A DNA stretch of 40,777 bases from an uncultured Eubacteriales bacterium (GCA_902763505.1 CACWSO010000019.1:1-40777), one strand, 5' to 3'; shown: positions 1-6,737, counted from the stretch's first letter. The notes: a model not told the origin generated them from the sequence alone. Made by a program: numbers and translations.

Positions 1-89
1 TCCATCCGATTCTTATTGTTATCGCATGTATCGCCGCAGTTTGCAGAAGGAAGAAGGCAAATGAAATATTCTACAATAAAACTTCTTGA
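1..89 (+). CDS. C-terminal end of an upstream membrane protein (partial)
   Basis: An open frame enters from the left edge (codons in phase with base 3) and stops at TGA 87-89. Its residues read as a hydrophobic run (ILIVIACIAAVC) followed at once by a basic cluster (RRKK) and a short tail. This is the usual look of a last membrane segment with a cytoplasmic end. It overlaps the next gene by 29 bases, which suggests translational coupling. The family cannot be told from this tail alone, and chance openness cannot be excluded at this length. Confidence 0.4.
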   Translation, partial: HPILIVIACIAAVCRRKKANEIFYNKTS

Positions 90-546
90 ACTAATCAATG
101 CAGCGGTCTGCATCATTGTCTTTGGGGCTGCTATGACATTGCGGCTCCCTGCTCAGTCAACCAGTTGGATGATCACCTTGATCGTAATGCTTTTCATCCT
201 TGAACATAAATGCAACCGGAAATACCCACAGTGGGACAGGCTCTGGAAACTTCCGCCAGCTGCCATAGCTGCCCCTGTACTGCTATTGATCGTGATGATT
301 ATCGGGGCCTTCGTGACAGAGCATGGGGTTGCCTGGATGGTGGCTATTCTCGTATGTATCAGACTGATTCCAGACTATTATTATGCATTGAAATATGAAA
401 TGGATGAGCTGGATACTGTGGAAGAATTGTTGCAAAGGTATCCAGAGGTGAAATCAAAGATGAGAAAGAATGTTTTGGAGGAATTGGAAGAGGACAGTGA
501 AGCTGATAGAAACAACAGAGATAGGAGTACGGATGACAACGAATAA
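61..546 (+). CDS. small membrane protein with charged C-terminal tail
   Basis: This is a 161-residue protein of no family I recognise. About four hydrophobic segments are visible, at roughly residues 10-28, 34-48, 69-88 and 92-108. They are followed by an acidic and basic cytoplasmic tail of about 50 residues that is very rich in Glu, Asp and Arg. The ATG at 61 is preferred because purine-rich AAGGAAGAAGG lies just upstream; the frame opens earlier only with a TTG. It overlaps the following lipoprotein gene by 14 bases, so the two are probably one operon, and the preceding partial frame overlaps it too. The function is unknown. Confidence 0.7.
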   Translation: MKYSTIKLLELINAAVCIIVFGAAMTLRLPAQSTSWMITLIVMLFILEHKCNRKYPQWDRLWKLPPAAIAAPVLLLIVMIIGAFVTEHGVAWMVAILVCIRLIPDYYYALKYEMDELDTVEELLQRYPEVKSKMRKNVLEELEEDSEADRNNRDRSTDDNE

Positions 547-1177
547 GAAAATTATAATAGCAGGAATAGCAGTATTAATGGGATTTCTTATGACGGCATG
601 CGGAAATAGTTCATCGGTTCAAGGTGAAGCTGCCATGAACACGATCCAACCATATGTCCTTTCAGAGGCAGAGGAGGAAATCGTAGACGTGGTTTTGTCA
701 TCGAGTAGTTCGATAACACAGTTTACCGTAGATGAAACATACAAACATATTGTTGTAGGATATGATTACTACGAAAAGGGGAAGCTTGTTGCAAAAAACT
801 GTGATAAGTGTCAGCTCGATTTGTCTTATGACGCTGGTGCACAGACAACTTTTGGGAAAATATATACGAATATAGACAGCGATTATTCAGAGATCACAAT
901 ACGTGGAAAAGAAAGCAACGGGGAAGAAACGAATTCTCTTGGAAGCAAGGACCCACTTTCAAATGAAGATCAGACACTTGATGACATGAGCGGAATTACA
1001 ACTAGTACACTTGAGTCTCCTGTTGAAATAGAAAAGAATAAAAAGATATATATTTGGGCTACGATTGGCGACAATGATGATGAAATGGAAGTGTGCAACG
1101 ACGTTTCGACGATTCTGAACGATAAAGCATTTAAATCATATGACAAGTGCTTTCTCTTCTATGCAATCTTTAAATAG
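533..1177 (+). CDS. lipoprotein of unknown function
   Basis: This is a 214-residue exported lipoprotein. The N-terminus is a basic signal (MTTNKK), a hydrophobic core, and a lipobox LMTACG with the modified Cys near residue 20, so the mature protein should be lipid-anchored outside the membrane. The start at 533 follows AGGAG with good spacing; the longer upstream reading has no site. It lies inside the end of the upstream membrane protein gene (14-base overlap), so the pair is probably co-translated. The mature part is acidic and has a paired-Cys motif (CDKC, about residues 94-97). No domain is recognised. A strong terminator follows at 1219-1250. Confidence 0.75.
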   Translation: MTTNKKIIIAGIAVLMGFLMTACGNSSSVQGEAAMNTIQPYVLSEAEEEIVDVVLSSSSSITQFTVDETYKHIVVGYDYYEKGKLVAKNCDKCQLDLSYDAGAQTTFGKIYTNIDSDYSEITIRGKESNGEETNSLGSKDPLSNEDQTLDDMSGITTSTLESPVEIEKNKKIYIWATIGDNDDEMEVCNDVSTILNDKAFKSYDKCFLFYAIFK

Positions 1178-1218
1178 CCGGCACCAAGTACATAAATACC
1201 TATAATAATGATTACAAA

Positions 1219-1250
1219 AAACCCAGTCCGAATCATCAGGACTGGGTTTT
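1219..1250 (+). terminator. intrinsic terminator
   Basis: An 11-bp stem AAACCCAGTCC (1219-1229) pairs with GGACTGGGTTT (1239-1249) around a 9-base loop. The 3' side ends in a T-run. It lies 41 bases after the lipoprotein stop codon. Confidence 0.85.
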
Positions 1251-1365
1251 CTGAAATAGTGCCAAGCAGGTAACACTGGTAACACTTTTTTCTTTGACAC
1301 AGGACTTTTAAACGCTGTAACCGTTGAAAAATGCACGTTTTTAATTTCGTCCTTTTCAGTCGTTC

Positions 1366-1430
1366 GTGTTCGACTCCCCTATCGAGTACCAATAACAAGA
1401 CGACACCCAATGGGTGTCGTTCTTGTTATT
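1366..1430 (+). repeat. dispersed repeat copy 1: conserved head plus hairpin
   Basis: The 25-base head (GTGTTCGACTCCCC..ATCGAGTACC, 1366-1390) is identical in the copy at 4919. It is followed directly by a hairpin with base pair arms AATAACAAGA (1391-1400) and TCTTGTTATT (1421-1430), an inner stem CGACACCC (1401-1408) with GGGTGTCG (1412-1419), and one bulged T. The head resembles a tRNA T-loop and CCA end, but no matching 5' half of a tRNA is present. Confidence 0.8.
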
Positions 1431-1439
1431 AATATTCAA

Positions 1440-1580
1440 ATAGTGGGGAGTCGAACCCGCAAGGGCGTCGGCGTGAAGCGAGGAAGTCCGGTGGACTTCC
1501 GAGTAGCCGACGGGTCAAGGCCGCTGCAGAGAGCGGCCGCAGACCGGCGGATCGCGCAGCGATACGCGTAACTCCCCTAT
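1440..1580. repeat. GC-rich multi-helix palindromic element
   Basis: This gene-free stretch can fold as a branched structure. The closing stem is GGGGAGT (1445-1451) with ACTCCCC (1571-1577), extended by ATAG/TAT. A nested arm has GTCGGC (1467-1472) with GCCGAC (1506-1511), capped by GGAAGTCC (1482-1489) with GGACTTCC (1493-1500). A second hairpin is GGCCGCT (1519-1525) with AGCGGCC (1532-1538). A third is ATCGC (1551-1555) with GCGAT (1559-1563). It sits between repeat copies 1 and 2 and is much richer in G and C than its surroundings. It could be a structured RNA or a folding DNA repeat; no known family is recognised. Confidence 0.65.
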
Positions 1581-1638
1581 CGAGTACCAATAACGAACGG
1601 AGTACCGATTTCGGTACTCCGTTTTCTGATTCGTTATT
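1571..1638 (+). repeat. dispersed repeat copy 2: shortened head plus hairpin
   Basis: The head ACTCCCCTATCGAGTACC (1571-1588) matches 18 bases of copies 1 and 3. The hairpin has outer arms AATAACGAA (1589-1597) and TTCGTTATT (1630-1638) and an inner stem CGGAGTACCGA (1598-1608) with TCGGTACTCCG (1611-1621). The hairpin ends one base before the stop codon of the convergent thioesterase gene, so it may serve as that gene's terminator. Confidence 0.8.
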
Positions 1639-2070
1639 CTATAACAGCTTATCCTTCTCATAGAGTCTCTCTATGAATTCGTATATTTCGGGAAGCCGTT
1701 TCTTCAATGGAATCGGCCGCAGATCGTGATTGGTGAATCCGTGACGGCTGTGACCCTTCACATGAAGCACCCCGGTCTCGGCATTTCTGACCTCATAATC
1801 AACTTCCAGAGAGGCAGGGCCGAGTTTTACGATGCGGCATGTTATCGCGATGATCTCGTCGTATACCGCAGGTTCCTGAAATTTTGCCTGAACCGACAGG
1901 ACCGGTATCTGGAAATCTTCCTTCTCCATCTCGGAATATGGAAAACCTTCTTCTCTAAAGTACTCTGTCCTGGCAGTTTCGAAATAACGGATGTAATTCG
2001 CATGGTGCATGACCATCATCTTATCCGTGTCGTAATATTGTACCCGTGTTTTATAACAATACGGCTCCAT
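1639..2070 (-). CDS. acyl-CoA thioesterase, hotdog fold (YbgC/4HBT type)
   Basis: This 143-residue protein has the length of 4-hydroxybenzoyl-CoA-type thioesterases. Near residues 12-35 it has the family signature YYDTDKMMVMHHANYIRYFE, including the catalytic Asp (YDTD) and the HHANY motif before the long helix. These enzymes hydrolyse acyl-CoA thioesters in the cytoplasm; the chain preference cannot be read from sequence. It starts 5 bases after the stop of the acyl-CoA synthetase gene on the same strand, so synthetase and thioesterase are probably one operon acting on the same acyl-CoA pool. The end abuts repeat copy 2. Confidence 0.88.
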   Translation of the reverse strand: MEPYCYKTRVQYYDTDKMMVMHHANYIRYFETARTEYFREEGFPYSEMEKEDFQIPVLSVQAKFQEPAVYDEIIAITCRIVKLGPASLEVDYEVRNAETGVLHVKGHSRHGFTNHDLRPIPLKKRLPEIYEFIERLYEKDKLL

Positions 2071-2075
2071 GATTA

Positions 2076-3926
2076 TTACCCCTCTTTCTTCATCGCAAGT
2101 TTCAGACGTCCGGCTTCCATATCAGAAAGAGCCATTTCCTTCACCAGATAGTGCTGCAGTTTTCCGGTAGCCGTCATCGGCAGTTCCTTGACGAATCTGT
2201 AGTAACGCGGTCTCTTGTAAACTGACAGGTGATCTGACTGCAGGCAGAATTCCACCATATCTGATACTGTAAGATCATCATCTTCTGGCACGACGTATGC
2301 AACAACAGCTTCTCCTCTGATTTTGTCAGGAACACCCGTTACTGCGGTCTGGTGTACTTTCGGGTGCAGGTTCAAAGCCTCTTCCACGATGGTCGGGTAA
2401 ATGTTCTCGCCGCTGGAGATGATCATGTCGTCCTTTCTGCTTGCAATCGTAACGAACTGGTTTCTATCCCAGGTTGCCAGGTCGCCTGTGTACATCCAGC
2501 CGCCATGGAATTTCTTCTTTTCCTCTTCGGCGTTGTTGTAGTAGCAGTAGGATGACTTCGGCGTTCTGATGATGACCTCGCCGATTTCCATCTCATCCAT
2601 TGCGACCATGTCGTCAGGATCTGCGAATTTATCCTCGTACGCCTTGACGACTCTCACGTCATCGTCTGTGCAGGCGCGTCCTGCGGTTCCCGCCATCTCC
2701 GGCAGTTCATAAGGTCTGAGGAATGTGTTCCAGAAGGTTTCGGTCGTGCCATATCCGTTGAAGATGTTCGGTGTCAGGACTTCCTGAACACGGATACAAT
2801 CGGTCCTTTCAAACGGCGCACCCATGGTGACGATTCCTTTCAGGGAAGAAAGATCTGCGCCGAATTTTTCCTGCTGCCTTACCAGCATCTTCATGATGGA
2901 AGGTGCGCCAATCAAGAATGTCACGCCGTACTTCTGTACGTTCTTGAGGGCAAGCTGCGGTTGGAAAGATCTCATGATGACGACTTTTCCACCTGCAAAG
3001 AATGTCGGAGCAGGCCCGCCGGAGTGGATTCCGCCGCGGTGGAACCAAGGCGTCGTATTCATGGTTGCGTCTGTGGAATTCATTGGGAAGTGCATCATAA
3101 CATCATGGCAAGTAAGCACTTCATTGGCGTTGTATAATGGTACTCCTTTTGGTTTCCCTGTGGTCCCGGAAGTATAGAGTCGCATCATTTCGTCATAGAT
3201 ATAAGGCACAAAATCTGTAACAGGCTCCGTGTCAGGATAATCTCTGACAAAGTCACTGAAACGGATATGTCCCTCCGGTAGTTCGCCGTCTCCGACCATG
3301 AGAATGAGCTCTGGCTTTGCATCTGCAGAAGCAAGTGCCTTGACTGAATTATCTTTGTTCGCTTCGTCGTAGATATACACCTTCGGTTCGCTGGAATCCA
3401 GACACACTTTCGATTCCTCAGGCGCAAAACCAGGATTGGCAGGGCTGGTTACAGCGCCGAATTTCTGCGGTGCGAGATATGAAAAGACGAATTCCGGACA
3501 GTTCGGCAACTGGAACAGAACCACGTCTCCTTTCTGCACATTGTGATCCAGCAGGGCGTTGGAGAGTTTATTCACATCTGCATTGAGCTGGCTGTACGTC
3601 CAGGTGCTGTCAGTATGCGGATCCACCATGGCTTCCTTGTTCGGCAGCCTGCGCACGACACGAAGGAAACCCTCGATATATGTGAAGTCACGCTCGAATA
3701 CCTGCCGGAACATATTCTTCTGTTCCGGAGCTCTGTAATCCATCAGTTCATCAATGGAGACATTCAGTGTTTCTGCAATCTTCAGTGCATAAGAAACTGT
3801 TGGATCCGCGCCGCCAGCGCAGTATTTCTTTATCATGTTATAGGTAATCCCCGTGCTGTTCGCTAAGTCAGTCATTGTCATATTGCTCTGTGACAGAGCG
3901 TTTTTTAAGTTTTCACTAAAAGACAT
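2076..3926 (-). CDS. XRE-type HTH fused to AMP-forming acyl-CoA synthetase
   Basis: This 616-residue two-domain protein has an XRE/Cro-like helix-turn-helix at residues 6-62 (MTMTDLANSTGITYNMIKKY, then ALKIAETLNVSIDELM). From about residue 75 it is a full acyl-adenylate-forming synthetase: P-loop-like YTSGTTGKPKG (251-261), YGTTE (392-396), YTGD (479-482), the hinge SRKDDMIISSGENIYP (496-511) and a C-terminal catalytic Lys in the ATGK motif (about 591). The enzyme part should activate a carboxylic acid to its CoA ester with ATP; the substrate is unknown. The DNA-binding part suggests it also regulates a promoter. AGGGAGG lies 9 bases before the ATG, and there is no frame break between domains. 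The thioesterase follows in the same operon. Confidence 0.9.
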   Translation of the reverse strand: MSFSENLKNALSQSNMTMTDLANSTGITYNMIKKYCAGGADPTVSYALKIAETLNVSIDELMDYRAPEQKNMFRQVFERDFTYIEGFLRVVRRLPNKEAMVDPHTDSTWTYSQLNADVNKLSNALLDHNVQKGDVVLFQLPNCPEFVFSYLAPQKFGAVTSPANPGFAPEESKVCLDSSEPKVYIYDEANKDNSVKALASADAKPELILMVGDGELPEGHIRFSDFVRDYPDTEPVTDFVPYIYDEMMRLYTSGTTGKPKGVPLYNANEVLTCHDVMMHFPMNSTDATMNTTPWFHRGGIHSGGPAPTFFAGGKVVIMRSFQPQLALKNVQKYGVTFLIGAPSIMKMLVRQQEKFGADLSSLKGIVTMGAPFERTDCIRVQEVLTPNIFNGYGTTETFWNTFLRPYELPEMAGTAGRACTDDDVRVVKAYEDKFADPDDMVAMDEMEIGEVIIRTPKSSYCYYNNAEEEKKKFHGGWMYTGDLATWDRNQFVTIASRKDDMIISSGENIYPTIVEEALNLHPKVHQTAVTGVPDKIRGEAVVAYVVPEDDDLTVSDMVEFCLQSDHLSVYKRPRYYRFVKELPMTATGKLQHYLVKEMALSDMEAGRLKLAMKKEG

Positions 3927-3962
3927 TATAGTTACCTCCCTAATGCATTTTTACTCGTGCAT

Positions 3963-3991
3963 ATCATATATGTGAATTATAGTTCAGGCAA
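3963..3991 (-). promoter_or_regulatory. sigma-A type promoter of the HTH-acyl-CoA synthetase operon
   Basis: On the minus strand TTGCCT (3991-3986) and TATGAT (3968-3963) are separated by exactly 17 bases. This is a good vegetative promoter, 37 bases before the start codon. The spacer holds one of the two palindromes described separately. Confidence 0.65.
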
Positions 3992-4027
3992 GACAATGAT
4001 ATTTCAGTTGAACTGAATTATAATTCA
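3973..4027. promoter_or_regulatory. twin palindromic operator candidate
   Basis: TGAATTATAATTCA (4014-4027) is a perfect 14-bp palindrome. TGAATTATAGTTCA (3973-3986) is the same sequence with one change and fills the -35/-10 spacer of the synthetase promoter. A related dyad, TTCAGTTGAACTGAA (4003-4017), overlaps the outer site. Centres are 41 bp apart, about four helical turns, which suits cooperative binding by a repressor. The obvious candidate is the HTH domain of the gene itself. Confidence 0.6.
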
Positions 4028-4095
4028 CAGCAAGAACAACCAAAAACGAGCACCAGTAAGGTACTCGCTTTCAATATTTGCTTTGTGATTCTGTC

Positions 4096-4746
4096 TTAAT
4101 AGTTCTCGCCGTTCAGTTCGAAGAAACTCTGCGGGTGCGCACACACAGGACAGACGTCCGGAGCTTTGGTTCCCGTCATGAGATGGCCGCAGTTCCTGCA
4201 TTCCCAAATCTTGACCTCGCTCTTCTCGAACACTTCTTTCAACTCAACATTCTTCAGCAGTGCGCGATAGCGTTCTTCGTGGTGCTTTTCAATCGCAGCA
4301 ACGCCGCGGAACTTTTCTGCCAGTTCGTGGAACCCTTCCGCATCGGCGGTCTCCGCAAAACCGGCATACATGTCTGTCCACTCATAATTTTCACCGTCCG
4401 CTGCCATCTTGAGGTTTTCCGGCGTTGTTCCTGTTCCGCCGTGCAGTTCTTTGTACCAAAGTTTAGCATGTTCTTTCTCATTATCTGCCGTCTTGAGGAA
4501 CAAAGCAGCGATCTGCTCATATCCTTCCTTCTTTGCTACGGATGAATAGTAGGTGTACTTGTTGCGCGCTTCGGACTCCCCCGCGAAAGCTGCCTCTAAG
4601 TTTTTCTCTGTCTGTGTCCCTGCGTATGGATTGGAAGGAGTTTCTTCCAATGGCTCAAATACATCCTTCTGTTTGCATCTCGGGCAGACTTCAGGAGCGG
4701 AATCCCCCTCATGGATATATCCGCATATTCTGCATTTGAATTTCAT
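4096..4746 (-). CDS. rubrerythrin with N- and C-terminal rubredoxin-like domains
   Basis: This 216-residue non-haem iron peroxidase reduces hydrogen peroxide in anaerobes. The N-terminus has a rubredoxin-like Cys4 knuckle (C5, C8, C21, C24). The middle is the four-helix diiron domain, with [16 protein letters not shown] and EKHHEERY supplying the Glu/His ligands. The C-terminus has a second knuckle (CRNCGH then CPVC). Most rubrerythrins carry only one such domain, at either end. Two ATGs lie in frame; the second (4746) is chosen because AGGGAGG abuts the first but stands 8 bases from the second. It is monocistronic, with its own promoter at 4789-4817. Confidence 0.9.
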   Translation of the reverse strand: MKFKCRICGYIHEGDSAPEVCPRCKQKDVFEPLEETPSNPYAGTQTEKNLEAAFAGESEARNKYTYYSSVAKKEGYEQIAALFLKTADNEKEHAKLWYKELHGGTGTTPENLKMAADGENYEWTDMYAGFAETADAEGFHELAEKFRGVAAIEKHHEERYRALLKNVELKEVFEKSEVKIWECRNCGHLMTGTKAPDVCPVCAHPQSFFELNGENY

Positions 4747-4788
4747 GATCATACCCTCCCTTAAAAAAGTATTATTCTTTATGCATGC

Positions 4789-4817
4789 ATTCTATCACGG
4801 TTTCTTCTGCAGAACAA
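4789..4817 (-). promoter_or_regulatory. promoter of rubrerythrin gene
   Basis: The minus strand shows TTGTTC (4817-4812), a 17-base spacer, and TAGAAT (4794-4789). It is 43 bases before the rubrerythrin start. No clear PerR box is seen. Confidence 0.55.
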
Positions 4818-4918
4818 TCGCCTTTGCCTTGCTATGTGTTTTATTACACTTCATATTACACTCGTGCGCGGCGTGGCTGGAACCTCCTTTCTGCAAGGGT
4901 TTCAGGCCCGACTCATCA

Positions 4919-4983
4919 GTGTTCGACTCCCCTATCGAGTACCAAATAACAATAGAGACCCGTTTGGGTCTCTATTGTTATTT
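4919..4983 (+). repeat. dispersed repeat copy 3: conserved head plus hairpin
   Basis: The 25-base head (4919-4943) is identical to copy 1. A perfect 18-bp stem follows: AAATAACAATAGAGACCC (4944-4961) with GGGTCTCTATTGTTATTT (4966-4983), loop GTTT. The inner stem sequence is unrelated to copies 1 and 2, while pairing is fully kept. It lies in the roughly 320-base gap between the rubrerythrin and brnT remnant genes, which otherwise holds only their promoters. Confidence 0.8.
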
Positions 4984-5019
4984 ACCTTCAGCGGTTTTGA
5001 AACAGGATATAATACATTC

Positions 5020-5054
5020 TTGACAATAATTAATTTATAATTATAATATAATTA
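5020..5054 (+). promoter_or_regulatory. consensus promoter and operator of the brnTA remnant
   Basis: TTGACA (5020-5025), a 17-base spacer and TATAAT (5043-5048) give a perfect consensus promoter. A perfect 15-bp AT-rich palindrome, AATTATAATATAATT (5040-5054), covers the -10 box. BrnA-type antitoxins are known to repress their own operon, so this is the likely operator. Confidence 0.7.
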
Positions 5055-5072
5055 TAAAAGGGAAGCCGGGTA

Positions 5073-5243
5073 TGACAGAGATGACTTTTGAATGGGATGA
5101 AAAGAAAAACAGAATCAATAAGCGGAAACATGGAATCAGTTTTGAGGAAGCAGAAACTGTGTTTTACGATAATCAGGATCATTTCCGCTCGAAAGGCAAC
5201 GAAAAATGAAACCAAAATCTATCGCGAAGGAATACAAAGGTAA
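5073..5243 (+). pseudogene. brnT: degenerate BrnT-type toxin
   Basis: The 56-codon frame starts MTEMTFEWDE and ends IISARKATKNETKIYREGIQ, the two ends typical of BrnT RNase toxins (about 90 residues). The middle is broken. After codon 10 one A is missing, so the family sequence KKNRINKRKHGISFEEAETV continues in the next frame until about 5175. About 35-40 codons of core are then absent, and the C-terminal part returns in the original frame. The product should lack the toxin core and be inactive. The stop overlaps the brnA start (TAATG), the normal coupling of this operon type. Confidence 0.75.
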
Positions 5244-5464
5244 TGAACATGAGAGATGAATATGATATCAAAAGTCTGAATCCGCGACGCAACCCATATG
5301 CGGACAAACTGAAAAAGCAGATCACAATTCGCCTGAATGCCGGTACAATCGAATATTTCAAGCAGCAGGCCGAGGAGACTGGCATTTCTTATCAGAACCT
5401 GATAAACATGTATCTGACGGATTGTGCTGTCCACGAAAAAAAGTTGGAATATACCATAAAATAG
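5243..5464 (+). CDS. brnA: BrnA-type antitoxin (orphan)
   Basis: This 73-residue protein has the BrnA layout: an N-terminal toxin-contact stretch (MRDEYDIKSLNPRRNPYADK), the ribbon KKQITIRLNAGTIEYFKQQA, and the helix ETGISYQNLINMYLTDC of a ribbon-helix-helix DNA-binding dimer. In working loci it neutralises BrnT and represses the shared promoter. Here the toxin gene just upstream is broken, so brnA is an orphan but looks intact. The start is 5243 (TAATG overlap) or the second ATG at 5249. A perfect terminator follows. Confidence 0.85.
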   Translation: MNMRDEYDIKSLNPRRNPYADKLKKQITIRLNAGTIEYFKQQAEETGISYQNLINMYLTDCAVHEKKLEYTIK

Positions 5465-5468
5465 CAAG

Positions 5469-5496
5469 GATATGCATACAACTGCATATCTTTTTT
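5469..5496 (+). terminator. terminator of brnTA
   Basis: GATATGCA (5469-5476) pairs with TGCATATC (5483-5490) around a 6-base loop, followed by six T. It begins 5 bases after the brnA stop. Confidence 0.9.
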
Positions 5497-5581
5497 ATAC
5501 CCGCATCTTCCTTCTATACTCCAGCGGCGTCATCCCCGTTTTCTCCTTAAAACGATTTCCCCAATAGATAATCCTGTCCCA
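5495..5581 (-). pseudogene. AraC-family regulator, C-terminal remnant
   Basis: The minus strand encodes about 28 residues, WDRIIYWGNRFKEKTGMTPLEYRRKMRV, then a stop. The part FKEKTGMTPLEYRRKMR is the conserved end of AraC/XylS DNA-binding domains. Nothing of the first helix-turn-helix or a sensor domain is found upstream, so this is a scrap. It shows that DNA has been lost here. Confidence 0.7.
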
Positions 5582-5656
5582 GAGAGAAGGTCTGCCAAAT
5601 CTGCACAAGTTTTTGAGCAAACTGTGCTATTATGAAAAACAGAAAGGATGCTTATT

Positions 5657-6190
5657 ATGGATTACATCGCTCACTACGACTCGCCCCTCGGCGGTATCAC
5701 GCTGGCCTCAGATGGAACCGCTTTGACCGGACTCTGGTTCGATGACCAGAAGTACTTCGGGGACACCCTGACAGAAGAATATGAAGAAAAGGATCTTCCT
5801 GTCTTTGCAAAGGCAGCAGAATGGCTGGACATCTATTTCTCCGGGAGAGATCCGGGGTTCATCCCGCCCCTCTCCATGCGGACGACAGCATTCCGCAAAC
5901 GGGTCTGGGAAATCATGCTTGAAATACCCTTCGGACAGACGATGACCTACGGACAGATCGCGGCACAGATTGCAAAAGAAAAAGGCCTCCCGCATATGTC
6001 CGCCCAGGCAGTCGGTGGTGCGGTCGGCCACAACTCCATATCCCTGATCATACCATGTCACCGGGTCGTCGGCTCTGACGGAAGCCTGACCGGATACGCC
6101 GGCGGGATCAATAAAAAAACAGCCCTCCTTGAACTGGAGGGAGCTGATTTGTCCAATTTGTACGCACAAAAAAAAGGGACTGCATTATAA
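5657..6190 (+). CDS. ogt: methylated-DNA--protein-cysteine S-methyltransferase
   Basis: This 177-residue suicide repair protein moves the alkyl group from O6-alkylguanine in DNA to its own Cys. The active-site motif IIPCHRVVGSDGSLTGYAGG is complete (about residues 133-152), with the helix-turn-helix FGQTMTYGQIAAQIAK before it and the Asn hinge replaced by the usual VGHNSIS. The N-terminal domain resembles Ogt, without a metal-binding Ada part. The second of two close ATGs (5657) is preferred because AAAGGA overlaps the first. An extended -10 promoter (TGCTATTAT, 5625-5633) lies just upstream. It is intact and stands alone between decayed genes. Confidence 0.92.
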   Translation: MDYIAHYDSPLGGITLASDGTALTGLWFDDQKYFGDTLTEEYEEKDLPVFAKAAEWLDIYFSGRDPGFIPPLSMRTTAFRKRVWEIMLEIPFGQTMTYGQIAAQIAKEKGLPHMSAQAVGGAVGHNSISLIIPCHRVVGSDGSLTGYAGGINKKTALLELEGADLSNLYAQKKGTAL

Positions 6191-6217
6191 TTTTTCATCA
6201 GTGTTTTTTTGCATCAT

Positions 6218-6661
6218 TTACTCTCGAATGATGACCTTGACGACGTTCGGATAGTATGCCTGCTCATCGTAATGATATGACAAATCCTCGACAGACCCCT
6301 TGAGGAAACTGTAAGCGAGGTCCTGATTTCGGTTCAGCGCCAAATCTGCGACAGCATTATTCATCAGGATTGCATCTGTTTTGTTGTTTTTTAGCGCCAG
6401 TATCATGTCCGGCATACTATTGTAGTATGAAAAATCACCTACATCCGGCACCTTGCTGCGCACCAATTCTTCAAAGGGTGCTCCCGTAAGCATAGAGATC
6501 CTCTTGCCTGCAAGATCTGAATAATCTTCGTATTCCGCAGTGTTTGCAAAAGCTGTGCTGACCCCGGTCATGAAAAAGACTGTGGCCACTAAAACGGCCA
6601 GTAAATGCAGACAGATACCGCTCTTTATTCTCTTATTTGCGCGTGTCTCTCTTTTCATCAT
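6218..6661 (-). pseudogene. truncated family-3 solute-binding protein
   Basis: The predicted product is about 147 residues: a signal peptide (basic MMKRETRANKRIKSG, hydrophobic core, cleavage near STAFA) and then one lobe of a periplasmic-binding fold, SDLAGKRISMLTGAPFEELV and MPDMILALKNNKTDAILMNN. That pattern belongs to extracellular solute-binding proteins of polar amino acid ABC transporters and to sensor domains derived from them, normally 250 residues or more. The second lobe is missing and no transporter genes are nearby. The start is uncertain (6661 or 6658, after GGAACAGG). It could be a small secreted protein, but a decayed gene is more likely. Confidence 0.6.
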
Positions 6662-6737
6662 TCCTGTTCCAATAAAACAGATATCTTTCCTGTGTTTCAT
6701 TATAATCCAACGACGCAAATAATAATAGACAGGTTAT

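Noticed and set aside
1361-1393. 3' end of a tRNA gene (T-loop GTTCGACT and ACC/CCA end)
   Set aside because: No 5' acceptor, D-arm or anticodon arm lies upstream, and the base 5' of the T-loop does not pair with the 3' arm. The same sequence occurs three times as a repeat head.
1440-1580. Integron attC site or tmRNA
   Set aside because: No GTTRRRY core or integrase is present, and no tmRNA tag frame or tRNA-like 5' half; only the branched palindromic form fits.
1639-2151. Plus-strand frame over the thioesterase
   Set aside because: It is a mirror of the thioesterase gene, with no ribosome site or recognisable protein.
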